Of a stretch of 59,795 nt of DNA, positions 43,988 through 53,168 are shown one piece after another. Below the pieces are notes generated by a model. The model was not told where the DNA came from. It saw nothing but the letters and a program-made list of their open reading frames with translations, and searched no databases. The stretch's first letter is position 1, and the number at the start of each line of letters is the position of its first letter. The position numbers and the translations under genes were made by a program. Source of the stretch: Candidatus Scalindua sp. (lineage in GTDB: Bacteria; Planctomycetota; Brocadiia; Brocadiales; Scalinduaceae); contig JAIQZR010000062.1 in NCBI GenBank assembly GCA_021777035.1, positions 1-59,795 on the forward strand. Direction: 5' to 3'.

Positions 43988-44806
43988 CTAAACCGCAACT
44001 ATAGAAATTTTATACTTGTCTGCCAGCTTAACGGTATCTTCTTTGTCGAGAATCAAGGTTTTCTCCGCTTCTATCGCTAATGTGGAAACCCCGGCTTCTT
44101 TCAGGTAGTCGATAGTCTCGGTACCGATAGTCGGCACATCAAAACGTGGATCCTGACCTTTCTTACTTAACTTAATCACTACCACTTTACCACGGCCAAG
44201 TTCTCCTCCACGTTTGATGGTCTCGTTTGTACCCTCAATCGCCTCTACCGCCAGGACTATTTTATCTTTTACTACTATGCACTGGCCTATCTCCATCCCC
44301 GCGACTTCCTTCGCGATCTTCCAACCGAATTCAATATCGGTTGTTTCATTTTCGGATGGTTTCCTCTTAGTCAAACAGCCCTTTTCTGCCAATAGGTTTT
44401 TCACGTAATCTAAAGAACTGACAAGTTCTATACCGTCTATGGCAAGTTCATTTGCAACAGCCTCAAGGATAGAGTGATCATGCTTACTCCTGAGCTTCTT
44501 ATACCACATGTTGATCGCCCTCATGTCAGGTCTTAATTTTAAGTGCTTAAACTTTGAATGGATGTGTGATTTCGTCAACCCCCCTGCCATAACTGCCTTC
44601 TCTATATGTTCGTCCTTCAGTGTCCGTATCATTTTGCCCATCTTGGCAACACCGACCCAGTATAGTTTCTCGACATATTGCTCTATCTCAGGGGACGCCT
44701 CCCCCTCAATAGCAACCGCTATGATACTTATTCCCTTCGCCTTTGCACTCTGTGCAAAGAGTATCGGAAACCTTCCATTACCCGCAATCAGCCCTAATCT
44801 TTCCAT
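43988..44806 (-). CDS. lpxI: UDP-2,3-diacylglucosamine pyrophosphatase LpxI
   Basis: This 272-residue protein has the LpxI features: LIAGNGRFPILFAQSAKAKG at the start, AVMAGGLTKSHI, VVKDKIVLAVEAIEGTNETI, and RFDVPTIGTETI near the end. It cleaves UDP-2,3-diacylglucosamine to lipid X for lipid A. It overlaps lpxD by 13 bp. The presence of LpxI rather than LpxH is typical of alphaproteobacteria and several Planctomycetes. Confidence 0.92.
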   Translation of the reverse strand: MERLGLIAGNGRFPILFAQSAKAKGISIIAVAIEGEASPEIEQYVEKLYWVGVAKMGKMIRTLKDEHIEKAVMAGGLTKSHIHSKFKHLKLRPDMRAINMWYKKLRSKHDHSILEAVANELAIDGIELVSSLDYVKNLLAEKGCLTKRKPSENETTDIEFGWKIAKEVAGMEIGQCIVVKDKIVLAVEAIEGTNETIKRGGELGRGKVVVIKLSKKGQDPRFDVPTIGTETIDYLKEAGVSTLAIEAEKTLILDKEDTVKLADKYKISIVAV

Positions 44807-45837
44807 TTTTCCAACCGTTCTTCCAGTCGTTTAATCTTCTTCTGTAAATCCTTTACAGTCTCTCGCATCTCCGGCAGTCTTTGTATAATCATATAACACC
44901 TTCTCATCCTCTCAATCTCTATTGCAGGTGTGCCCAGAAATGTGCCGCCGGCAGGCAGGTCTTTTGTAACTCCAGTCCATCCACCCACCTTCACATTGTC
45001 TCCCACCTTAATGTGGCCCGCAACACCCGCCCCCCCTGCCAGGATAACGTTATTACCGATCTCAACGCTTCCGGCAATGCCTACTTGTGAGGTCACCAGT
45101 GTGTCTTCACCAATTTCAACATTATGCGCAATCATTACCTCACTGTCTATTTTTGTACCTCTTCTGATTCTTGTCTCCCCAAGGACGCCACGATTGATTG
45201 TTGTATTGGCGCCGATATCAACATCATCTTCAATTACAGTAATCCCAATCTGAGGTATTTTATAGTATGTTTTCCCATCCGGAGCATATCCATAACCACT
45301 GCAGCCAATTACGGAGTTACTATGGATCACTACACGTTCCCCAATTATTGTTCCTTTGTGGAGCACTGTATTTGGGTGGATTATGGTGTCCTTTCCTATT
45401 TGACAGTCATCCCCAACAAAAACGCCAGGATACAAAACTACATTATCAGCGATCTTTACATTTTCTCCGATAAATACAAACGGATAAACTGTTACATGAG
45501 AACCTATTTCAGCGGAGTCGCTGACTCTGGCTGAGTCATCCAACGTTCCGGAATAAACTTTTTCAGGATCCTTCATAAGGTCAACGACCTTTGCAAACGC
45601 AAGATAAGGGTTTTTTGTAACCAACAGATTCTTGCCTTTGGCCGTAATTCCCGGCGAGACAATAATTGCCGATGCCGCTGTCTCTTCGGCCTTTTTGATA
45701 TATTTTATATTAGATACAAAGGTGATATAACCCTCCCTGGCCTTATCAATTGTCATAACACCTTTTATCTTTATATTTTCATCACCGACCACCTCTCCTC
45801 CCAGGTAATCGGCAAGTTCTTTCAGTGTCTTTTCCAT
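44794..45837 (-). CDS. lpxD: UDP-3-O-acylglucosamine N-acyltransferase LpxD
   Basis: This 347-residue enzyme has an N-terminal uridine-binding domain (about 1-100), a left-handed beta-helix of hexapeptide repeats (about 105-300), and a C-terminal helix. The catalytic histidine lies in IAHNVEIGEDT. It adds the second fatty acyl chain, at the 2-amino group, in lipid A synthesis. It overlaps lpxI and follows the CPBP protease gene by 21 bp. Confidence 0.94.
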   Translation of the reverse strand: MEKTLKELADYLGGEVVGDENIKIKGVMTIDKAREGYITFVSNIKYIKKAEETAASAIIVSPGITAKGKNLLVTKNPYLAFAKVVDLMKDPEKVYSGTLDDSARVSDSAEIGSHVTVYPFVFIGENVKIADNVVLYPGVFVGDDCQIGKDTIIHPNTVLHKGTIIGERVVIHSNSVIGCSGYGYAPDGKTYYKIPQIGITVIEDDVDIGANTTINRGVLGETRIRRGTKIDSEVMIAHNVEIGEDTLVTSQVGIAGSVEIGNNVILAGGAGVAGHIKVGDNVKVGGWTGVTKDLPAGGTFLGTPAIEIERMRRCYMIIQRLPEMRETVKDLQKKIKRLEERLEKWKD

Positions 45838-45858
45838 TTATATTATTTACTCCGGAAT

Positions 45859-46830
45859 TTAAACATCATCTCCTTGTCTAACAGCTACTGTTCTACAATA
45901 AATTCTCTTTATTACAAATAAAATAAATATTAATAAGAACCAGACTAGTACTCCTGTTACCAATTTGCTATCACCAAATAGCCATCCCAGCTTCTCCCTG
46001 ACACGAACAAGGAACATGCCGTCAGCCTTCATCATAAATACCATTCCTGCATGCAGACCAATGGAGAGATACAGCGATTTCGTTTTAATAAACGCATATG
46101 ACAACACCACACCAACCAGAAAGAGCCCAATGATTGCCGGCAAGTGTTTGGAAAATTCAAAAAATATTGGCTTAAAAAACTGAACTATGGTTACAAAACC
46201 AACAAACGGCTGAAAACCTGTAGACACAAAGACATCTGCTTTAAAAAAATGAAGCATCGAGTAAATCAGACTACACACACACACTGCCACAGGCAATGAT
46301 GTACTTTCCAGAAAGGACTGCAATACAAACCCCCTGAAAAGTATCTCCTCCATAATACCTATGAGGCAACCTATCAAGGCATATTTAATAATGTACAATA
46401 TTATAACCCCTGCCGAATCATAATCCATGTGAATAATCCACGCGCCGGTAAGCAGCCCAAGTCCATAGTAGATAAGGAGCGGTACTCCCGCCAGTAAAAA
46501 CCCAAATAGGAACTGCCTCAGGAATCCTGACCTAATCTTTAAACCTGAAGAAACCAGAGCACCAAATCTCAGTGATTTCCTGAAGACAAGAAACATTATC
46601 AGGGCAACCACCATCAATATCCGCCTCATCACCTTGCCAAAATCATACACACCATCTTCAAAATCAACTGTATTCGCCATAAACCCTGTTTTTGCCAACA
46701 TAAAATCCAGAGGCACTTTCATAATGGGCGCCAGGACGCAGCTGAAAAAGAGTATGATTAAAAACAGGTATATTATTTTGTTATATGATTTCATTTTACA
46801 AATAGGACACAGATTATCGCAGATTGACAC
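45859..46830 (-). CDS. CPBP-family intramembrane protease-like protein
   Basis: This 323-residue polytopic protein has the CPBP motifs EEILFRGFVLQ (EExxxR, about residue 161), HFFKAD, and a later YLSIGLHAGMVF with the third histidine. These residues form the glutamate/histidine site of Abi/CAAX-type membrane proteases. The target is unknown. It is the first gene of the lpxD-lpxI run, and may work in envelope quality control. MKSYNK at codon 13 is another plausible start. Confidence 0.82.
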   Translation of the reverse strand: MSICDNLCPICKMKSYNKIIYLFLIILFFSCVLAPIMKVPLDFMLAKTGFMANTVDFEDGVYDFGKVMRRILMVVALIMFLVFRKSLRFGALVSSGLKIRSGFLRQFLFGFLLAGVPLLIYYGLGLLTGAWIIHMDYDSAGVIILYIIKYALIGCLIGIMEEILFRGFVLQSFLESTSLPVAVCVCSLIYSMLHFFKADVFVSTGFQPFVGFVTIVQFFKPIFFEFSKHLPAIIGLFLVGVVLSYAFIKTKSLYLSIGLHAGMVFMMKADGMFLVRVREKLGWLFGDSKLVTGVLVWFLLIFILFVIKRIYCRTVAVRQGDDV

Positions 46831-47070
46831 GGAAAGATATAAAAACTAATGAATTTATCAGTTAAAGGATCCATAAATCCCTTAATTAACTCATGACAGG
46901 TGGCAAATATAATTTGCTGACAAGTGGGTGTATGTGAACTGCTATATGGAGTTATAAATCTAACACAATACCCGTAAACAGTCAAGCCAAAAGCCTTTAT
47001 CTATCGACATAAACCGCAGGGCAGATAAAGGCTTAAGTCTTTCTGCAGACAGGTGTTGAACGCCTGTCAT

Positions 47071-47104
47071 GCCTGCCTGCCTGCCCGTACCGAACAGTAC
47101 GTTC
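47071..47104. repeat. GC-rich palindromic repeat copy
   Basis: CCTGCCTGCCTGCCCGTACC, then CGAACAGTACGTTC. CGTAC and GTACG can pair. The segment GCCCGTACCGAACAGTACG is identical to part of the insert in the repeat at 38120-38254. It is an independent copy in a noncoding gap. Confidence 0.7.
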
Positions 47105-47131
47105 ACAATGTCATTGAATTAAGCTATAAAA

Positions 47132-47190
47132 TATGGAGTGCATCATCCCCGTCCGAACGGCCTGGGCGGGCGTGATAATGCGTATTAAAG
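47132..47190. repeat. Hairpin repeat with GC-rich insertion (filled site)
   Basis: The flanks match the empty hairpin repeat at 24838-24876 on the opposite strand: TATGGAGTGCATCATCC before, and GTGATAATGCGTATTAAAGC after. Between them is the 23-bp GC-rich insert at 47149-47171 (CCGTCCGAACGG followed by CCTGGGCGGGC). Removing the 23 bases restores the empty-site sequence apart from two to three substitutions. Confidence 0.85.
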
Positions 47191-47464
47191 CAGTAACACG
47201 GTTACTGCACTCCAAAAAAGAAGATGTATCTACTATAGTTAACAAGCTTATTAAGACTGACAAACAAATAGCCGATATGATGCAATAAAATTGAAAGCTA
47301 ATAATAGCCTTCTCTGACATGATTTCTGATGTATGGAAGTAGACTTGAATGTTTTTCTCTGTGATCTTTGCGGCTTTGTGTGATGCATTTCTTTGGTCTT
47401 AAACACTTCACTATTCGTTTTACCTCTTGCCAACTGCAAACTGTCTACTTCTTTTGCTGTACCT

Positions 47465-48433
47465 CTAAATCCTGACCATCTTATACGCCGTCCTGAAGAT
47501 CACCAGGAGCATCCCTGAGCCAAAGCAGCCGATTGCGATCAGTGTGAGTGGTATGCTCGGGTTATTCTTCGTTGTAACAACGACAGCAGGTGTGGATTTT
47601 ATGTCTTCGAAAACCACATCTACTCCATTAATATTTTGAACATTCTGTCTACCGATGCGAACGTAGGTTTGATTGTATTTATTATCGTTACCCTTTGAGA
47701 CTAACTGAATAACAGGAAGAGGAAACTGTGGCGGCATGTAAAGGTTGGCCAGTATTACTCTTAATCCATTAAGCTCTATAACATCCTTTAAATTTAATAC
47801 CCTTGTTTGCCCGTCAATATTCATTACTACCGAGTTTGGCATGTTCCCATAATTTCGCAATAGAAATGCTTTAGTCCCACTGTCTAAAAGCACAGGGTTG
47901 TTGTAGCCAAGTGTATCATCAAACTCTTTCCCATCCTTCCTTATGTTCATTTGGGCCTTTATTTTTCTGGGCATACCATTGGGATATGAAGTGGAGTCAA
48001 GACCTGTCACTCTTAACTCATATTCACCTGATTTAACCCATGCATCGGCAATCGTGATTGGCCCGCCTGACTCTGACCATATACCGCCAACAAGATGCGC
48101 TACCAACGTAACCAGGAAACCAACATGCACTATTGATGCACCGTACAACGCAACCTTTTTGGAACGTGCCTTTACTTTCCTGAGGATAGAGTCCAGTGTA
48201 CATATGAAAATACATATCCCATACATGGCGAAGGCGACAAACATTAAGTAGAACCAGGTGTGTATCCATTTTGGTTCATTAAAGAAGAAGGTAATATCTT
48301 CACCAGAAAGACCCGCGTAAGATTCCGGAAAATAGTTCATGATAAGACTGCCTATTATGAGGAGTCCCGTAACTGTAAAACCGACTATTATTCCCGTTTT
48401 TTGAGATTTTAAAAACCCGTATATATGTTTCAT
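47465..48433 (-). CDS. ResB/Ccs1-like cytochrome c biogenesis protein
   Basis: This 322-residue protein has three N-terminal membrane segments (about 13-130) and one at the C-terminus. A large extracytoplasmic domain lies between (about 140-290), with VMNIDGQ and VVFEDIKSTPAVVV. The layout matches ResB/Ccs1 of system II, which delivers heme and apocytochrome. It follows the CcsA-like gene by 6 bp, as in other system II loci. It is shorter than many ResB proteins, as in anammox-like genomes (inference). Confidence 0.82.
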   Translation of the reverse strand: MKHIYGFLKSQKTGIIVGFTVTGLLIIGSLIMNYFPESYAGLSGEDITFFFNEPKWIHTWFYLMFVAFAMYGICIFICTLDSILRKVKARSKKVALYGASIVHVGFLVTLVAHLVGGIWSESGGPITIADAWVKSGEYELRVTGLDSTSYPNGMPRKIKAQMNIRKDGKEFDDTLGYNNPVLLDSGTKAFLLRNYGNMPNSVVMNIDGQTRVLNLKDVIELNGLRVILANLYMPPQFPLPVIQLVSKGNDNKYNQTYVRIGRQNVQNINGVDVVFEDIKSTPAVVVTTKNNPSIPLTLIAIGCFGSGMLLVIFRTAYKMVRI

Positions 48434-48439
48434 TTTATA

Positions 48440-49207
48440 TTAAAAACTGTGCGAGCTCCGAATAAGAAAACTCGTACCGACGTACGTTGTCAGCAGTATA
48501 ACAAATCCAACTATGGCCAGTGGGGTCTTATACTTTCTAGCTGCTGGCCAGTAGTCCAGATGAATACATGTAGCATAAAAGAACCAGATAATTACAGACC
48601 ACAGTAGTTTTGCGTCCCAAAGAAAATAAGAGCCCCAGGCCACATATCCCCACAAGCCGCCAAAGATCATAGAGATTGAGAAGGCTATAAATCCATATTG
48701 AAAACCGGCATCTATTATGTTCTCAAATCGCCTTTTCTCCCCTCCTCCGGAGAAATATCTCGCCATTGCCGCAGCAAATGAACTTGTCCACAGCGCGTAA
48801 CAGTAGAAGGAGATAGGGACGTGGAGGATATACCATATCGTCAACATTAGTGGAGGAGCGTATGACTGCTTCATTGAAAAGAAGACTGAGGCGACAACGA
48901 AGAAACAATATCCCACACAAAACGTTGAAATCCGGTATACATAACTCTCTACCCCGGAATAAAAGAGAAGCACACTAAAACAGGCAAGGGCAAATCCGGT
49001 GAAGGACTCAAATTTGTTTGTCAGAGGAAAATATTCTATAGAGATCCCCCTGAAGGCAATTGATAATGTGTGTAGAACCACCCCACCCAGGAGCACATAA
49101 AATCTAATCCCCCTGCCCATAAAACCAACTACCCAGTAAGAGGTATAGATAAGTAGTGAACTCCAGTATAAGATAATGGATATTTTTATAGCTAACTGTG
49201 GATCCAT
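48440..49207 (-). CDS. ccsA: CcsA/ResC-like heme-handling cytochrome c assembly protein
   Basis: This 255-residue protein has about eight membrane segments and a tryptophan-rich loop, WGSYFLWDAKLLWS, near residue 192. That corresponds to the WWD motif of the heme-handling CcmC/CcmF/CcsA superfamily. Conserved histidines flank it (LHVPIS, CIHLDYW). With the ResB-like partner it forms the system II heme ligation unit that attaches heme to c-type cytochromes. The motif varies from the usual WxxDxKET form in lacking the ET. Confidence 0.85.
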   Translation of the reverse strand: MDPQLAIKISIILYWSSLLIYTSYWVVGFMGRGIRFYVLLGGVVLHTLSIAFRGISIEYFPLTNKFESFTGFALACFSVLLFYSGVESYVYRISTFCVGYCFFVVASVFFSMKQSYAPPLMLTIWYILHVPISFYCYALWTSSFAAAMARYFSGGGEKRRFENIIDAGFQYGFIAFSISMIFGGLWGYVAWGSYFLWDAKLLWSVIIWFFYATCIHLDYWPAARKYKTPLAIVGFVILLTTYVGTSFLIRSSHSF

Positions 49208-49287
49208 TTATATAAGTTACTCCGTTTATAATCTACAAGATTGAACCGGCAATAGATGACAATTGGGGATCCCGGTATTGGACTTTT

Positions 49288-49318
49288 CCCCGTCCGAACG
49301 GCTGGGTCTGGCGGGTCG
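49288..49318. repeat. GC-rich palindromic repeat copy
   Basis: CCCCGTCCGAACGGCTGGGT, then CTGGCGGGTCG. The first 14 bases match the insert at 47149-47171. CCGT and ACGG around TCGG or CCGA can form a small stem-loop. It lies in the noncoding gap downstream of the parvulin gene. Confidence 0.75.
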
Positions 49319-49340
49319 AAAGAGCTGTCTATTATTGGTC

Positions 49341-49373
49341 GAACACGGCCTTGTTACTTACAAGGCCGTGTCG
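49341..49373. terminator. Perfect hairpin downstream of parvulin gene
   Basis: ACACGGCCTTG (49343-49353) pairs with CAAGGCCGTGT (49361-49371) around a 7-base loop. It is 38 bp after the stop of the parvulin gene on the minus strand, so it may be its terminator. No T-run follows on the minus strand, so it could instead be an RNA-stabilising hairpin. Confidence 0.55.
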
Positions 49374-49410
49374 AAAAAGAATACATGACATGGTGGTAGA
49401 GGGATTTCTA

Positions 49411-50850
49411 TCAATCATTTGTAAGAGTAAATTCCTGCTCTGTCGATCCACCTTCTACTGAACTCATTTGCCCGTGTGGATTTGAACCACCCTGAGGAGA
49501 AACGCTACCGTGACCGGACGGCATACCACCGCCGCCATGAGGATCGCCGCCAGGACCACCCGGCATCTGCATTCCCGCATGAGGGGAAGGATTACCCTGG
49601 CCAGATGGCATACTACCGCCGTGGGGAGAAGCGCCACCATGAGGAGATGCCTCTGTTTTCATATTACCATGATCACCATACACCGCTCCATGTCCACCCG
49701 GCATACTGCCCATGCCGCCATGACCACCACCGGAAGAATGTGCTGAGTAGTATGGGGTTGGTACATACAGAACCTTAACGTCAGATTTTTTGAGTAAATC
49801 TTGTATCAAGCTTAACGTTTTCTCATTATGAAGCGCAATCTTGACCTTGTCCTTAATCTCTTCAAATTTAACATCTTCACCCTCATCTTTACCTGTGATC
49901 TTTATAATGTGATAACCAAACTGGGTTTTTACGGGATCACTTATACCATTTAACTCCGTTGCGTAGGCCACGTCGGTGAATTCTTTTACCATTTCACCTT
50001 TCTTGATAGGGCCTAAATCTCCACCAGTCTTTGCTGAAGGACAATCTGAGTAAGCCTTTGCAAGCTGCTTAAAGTCAGCGCCACCATCAAGTTCTTTTTT
50101 TATTTTATCAATTTTCTCTTTTGCCTCTTTTAATTTTGTTTCGTCCACCACGCCCTTTGTATCTATAAGGATATGACTTGCGGTAACTGTTTTTCCGTTA
50201 AAATTGTCTTTGTTTTTTGTAAAATACGTTTCTACCTCTTCCTCTGATATTGTCTTTTCCATGTATTCGTCAATTGAAAAAGAGATATCCAAAGCGACCC
50301 TCAGTTCTGCAAGACTTCCCCCCTGCTCTTCCAATAGCGTTTCAAGGCTTTTATCCTTAGACTGAGGATTCTTCTTTATGTTCTCTTTGAAAACCTCTAT
50401 CTCGCTCTCAATACGACTTGGATCAGTTTGAATATTTTCCTTTTTGATAAACTGCTTGAGTACCGCCTGTGTAACCAAATCATTAATGATTTTTTCTTCA
50501 ATGAGATGTAAATTGGATTTACTCATCCTTCTTTTGGCTTTATCAAGTATCTTGTCAAGTTCCAGACGGAGAATTTTTTCACCATTTACTGTTGCTATTA
50601 CCTCATTAGGATCATTACTGGGGCCGCTATCTGACTTAGTAATATCATCTGCATACGAATTCCTCCCCATCTTTAGCTTGGCAAGGTCTTCCTGTTCCAT
50701 TTTCAACGCCTGCTGCTCATAGTTCATATCGCCGCCAGCGAGTGCGCCACCGACACCTCCATGTGGGCTTGGCGTATTATCACCACAACCATTTATTAAT
50801 AAACCTAAAAAACTAAAAGAAATTAGTGTTATAAAAAGCCTTGTTTTCAT
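49411..50850 (-). CDS. Parvulin-type peptidyl-prolyl isomerase lipoprotein with His/Gly/Met-rich tail
   Basis: The start MKTRLF at 50850 is preferred; it gives a signal peptide ending in the lipobox LINGC (C22), while the ATG at 50922 adds 24 unlikely residues. A SurA/PpiC-like chain follows. The parvulin domain lies at about residues 210-305 (VTASHILIDTKG; SDCPSAKTGGDLGPIKKGEM; FGYHIIKI). The last roughly 110 residues are a low-complexity HGGM/PHGG/PGG region with many histidines, and a shorter one follows the lipobox. The tail may bind copper or nickel; this is inference. The chaperone role in envelope folding follows the family. Confidence 0.88.
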   Translation of the reverse strand: MKTRLFITLISFSFLGLLINGCGDNTPSPHGGVGGALAGGDMNYEQQALKMEQEDLAKLKMGRNSYADDITKSDSGPSNDPNEVIATVNGEKILRLELDKILDKAKRRMSKSNLHLIEEKIINDLVTQAVLKQFIKKENIQTDPSRIESEIEVFKENIKKNPQSKDKSLETLLEEQGGSLAELRVALDISFSIDEYMEKTISEEEVETYFTKNKDNFNGKTVTASHILIDTKGVVDETKLKEAKEKIDKIKKELDGGADFKQLAKAYSDCPSAKTGGDLGPIKKGEMVKEFTDVAYATELNGISDPVKTQFGYHIIKITGKDEGEDVKFEEIKDKVKIALHNEKTLSLIQDLLKKSDVKVLYVPTPYYSAHSSGGGHGGMGSMPGGHGAVYGDHGNMKTEASPHGGASPHGGSMPSGQGNPSPHAGMQMPGGPGGDPHGGGGMPSGHGSVSPQGGSNPHGQMSSVEGGSTEQEFTLTND

Positions 50851-51026
50851 CACATTCCCCATCGCTGATTTTAAAATTATTTGTAATCCATCAAGTCTAA
50901 TGCAAAGGTGTTTGATTGTCAAAAGAAAAAGGTTCTCTTGTTATGTATACCATAATTAGTATAATACACGGCTTTAGAACTATATAAATATACTCATTTT
51001 CTCTTCTTTGATATGGAGGACTTTAG

Positions 51027-52556
51027 ATGAAGTTATCAGTAATATTCGATGCGGCGGAAAAGGTATCGACAGACGTAATCATAATAAGCCTCTTTGAAAA
51101 CACAAAAAAAATACCCTCTGAGTTAAACGCCATTAATAAAGCATCCGGAGGGGGCATATCAAGTTTAATACAAAACGGGGATTTTACCGGAAAGCTAAAT
51201 GAAACGGTAATAGTGCCTACAGATAAAAAAATTGTTCCAAAAAGAGTCTTGTTAGTCGGATTGGGAAAATCTACTGATTTTTCATTGGATAGAGTTCGAC
51301 AGGCAGCAGGTACCGCTACCGGAGTGATCCGGGAAAAGAGATTTAAAAATCCTTCAATATTATTATACGGAATGGAAATTAAAGGGATTTCCATGGAAGA
51401 TGTTACCCGTTCAGTTGTAGAGGGTATCCTGCTATCACTCTATAATTTTACTATGTATAAGACACTAAAGAAGGAAGAAAAAACGGCTATCACAAATTAT
51501 TCCATCGTTGTTCAGAGAAAAGAGATCCTGGGTCGAGTCAAATCTGTAACGAATAGGGCCCAAACTGTAGCAGAGGCCGTTTGTTTCACGCGTGATATTG
51601 TGAACATGGCTGGAAGCGACGCGACACCAACGTTCCTTGCAAATAAAGCAAAAGAGATTGCAAAGAAACCGGGAGTTAAATGCAAAATATTATCCAGCCA
51701 TGAAATGAAGAAATTGGGCATGAACGGCATATTGAATGTATCGAGAGGAAGTTCTCAACCGCCTAAATTTATCATTCTTGAATACAATAGTAAGAAGAAA
51801 TCTAATGATACAATCGTGCTTATTGGTAAAGGAGTGACCTTTGACTCCGGCGGAATATCACTAAAACCCGGAGCTAATATGGATCTGATGAAAGCGGATA
51901 TGTCCGGCGCTGGCGCTGTCCTGGGTGCCTTTAAGGCTTTTTCAAGCCTTAAACCGTCCGCACACCTTGTTGGCCTGGTACCATGCACAGAAAATATGCC
52001 AGGTGGCAGTGCCCTGAAACCAGGCGATATTATCAAGTGCATGTCAGGAAAGACAGTGGAGGTATTAAACACCGATGCGGAAGGCCGCCTGCTACTGGCC
52101 GATGCTCTCAGTTACGCAAAAAAATATAAACCTGATGCCGTAATAGACATTGCCACATTAACAGGTGCGTGTGTTGCCGCACTTGGAACTTTTGCGTCAG
52201 GTATGCTTGGCAATAATGACGAGCTTAAAAACCGGGTAAAACAAGCCGGTGAAGAGTGCCATGAAAGGGTATGGGAGTTGCCACTTTGGGATGAGTATCA
52301 AGCCCTGATAAAGAGCACTATCGCTGATATCAAGAACACCGGTGGCAAATATGCAGGTACGATTACGGCGGCTTGCTTTCTGAAGGAATTTGTCGGAGAG
52401 TTCCCATGGGTTCATCTCGACATTGCGGGAACTTTCCTTGCAGAAAAAAACACTCCATACATAAGAAAAGGCGCTTCCGGAGTTGGCGTACGATTACTAA
52501 CACATTTGATTCAAGACTGGAAGAAGATGCCTGATGCGAGTAAAAGGAGTAGCTGA
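51027..52556 (+). CDS. pepA: Cytosol (leucyl) aminopeptidase, M17 family
   Basis: This 509-residue enzyme has the M17 signature NTDAEGRLLLADAL. The metal-binding GKGVTFDSGGISLKPG and KADMSGAGA segments are also present. It removes N-terminal residues from peptides using two metal ions; some members also bind DNA. The N-terminal domain (about 1-180) is the regulatory macro-like domain. GGAGG-like AGGA lies about 8-12 bases upstream of the ATG. It is divergently arranged with the parvulin gene. Confidence 0.94.
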   Translation: MKLSVIFDAAEKVSTDVIIISLFENTKKIPSELNAINKASGGGISSLIQNGDFTGKLNETVIVPTDKKIVPKRVLLVGLGKSTDFSLDRVRQAAGTATGVIREKRFKNPSILLYGMEIKGISMEDVTRSVVEGILLSLYNFTMYKTLKKEEKTAITNYSIVVQRKEILGRVKSVTNRAQTVAEAVCFTRDIVNMAGSDATPTFLANKAKEIAKKPGVKCKILSSHEMKKLGMNGILNVSRGSSQPPKFIILEYNSKKKSNDTIVLIGKGVTFDSGGISLKPGANMDLMKADMSGAGAVLGAFKAFSSLKPSAHLVGLVPCTENMPGGSALKPGDIIKCMSGKTVEVLNTDAEGRLLLADALSYAKKYKPDAVIDIATLTGACVAALGTFASGMLGNNDELKNRVKQAGEECHERVWELPLWDEYQALIKSTIADIKNTGGKYAGTITAACFLKEFVGEFPWVHLDIAGTFLAEKNTPYIRKGASGVGVRLLTHLIQDWKKMPDASKRSS

Positions 52557-52712
52557 ATTCTTATAGCAGAATACATATTAGCAAATGGTTTCAACAAAAA
52601 AATTTATGATATTTCTAAAGGGATAGAGTTTATACCTTCTGTGTTGTCTTTTTTTGAGGTAATTTATTTTTTCAAAACCAAGAATTTCACACATTTCATC
52701 TTATCTTCATAT

Positions 52713-53168
52713 TTACCCCTTTTTCTCTCCCTGGACTGTATCCATATTATTCTTTTCAATCCATTTAAAAATCTCAGAGATGAATGAGTCAAAGTCCTTA
52801 AGATGGTTTTTCAATATACCATAAACAATTTCTGGATTTATTTCTGCATAATCATGAACAATCCGATTACGAAAACTTGACATTAGCAACAAATCCTCCA
52901 GTAATGAATCGGAAATCACTTTTTTTTCATTGAGGCGTACAAAGACTTCCCTGTTAGTCCTCGCCTCAGGCCATCCCTCATCAGAAATAATATGATTACC
53001 CGCATCAAAGCACACTTCGATAGCCATTTGTAATGTTCGTTCTATAAAGCGCTTAAGCTTAAGTTCCTTTGAAAAGTCGTCCCACGTTGTTTGCTGCTCC
53101 GCCTTCAATTCGCCCAAATACTGGTTTAGCAAGCTAAAGAGACGAGTAATTATCTCTTGATTAACCAT
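52713..53168 (-). CDS. hepT: HepT-like RNase (DUF86)
   Basis: This 151-residue HepT/DUF86 protein has the RX4HXY motif as RNRIVHDY near residue 106 and HIISDEGW near 63. It is a paralogue of the HepT at 18317-18739. It overlaps the MNT gene upstream by 8 bp, the same overlap as that pair. The C-terminal tail (WIEKNNMDTVQGEKKG) is longer and charged. It lies between pepA and uvrA, away from the island. Confidence 0.88.
   Translation of the reverse strand: MVNQEIITRLFSLLNQYLGELKAEQQTTWDDFSKELKLKRFIERTLQMAIEVCFDAGNHIISDEGWPEARTNREVFVRLNEKKVISDSLLEDLLLMSSFRNRIVHDYAEINPEIVYGILKNHLKDFDSFISEIFKWIEKNNMDTVQGEKKG

Larger units (their letters stand above)
46831..47464. other. 634-bp gap with mixed repeats
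   Basis: No supported gene. It begins with an ACACAGATTATCGCAGATTG tract near 46808-46827, of the AGATTATCGCAGATT repeat type. GC-rich tracts lie at 47071-47104 and 47149-47171, and a worn CGCAGAG-type element at about 47350-47388. A 36-codon frame at 47178-47287 begins inside the repeat, and nothing supports it as a gene. Confidence 0.6.

Noticed and set aside
47178-47287. 36-codon plus-strand frame beginning MRIKAVTRLLHSKK
   Set aside because: Its start lies in the repeat shared with 24838-24876, and no homology or ribosome-binding site was seen. A remnant is possible but unsupported.
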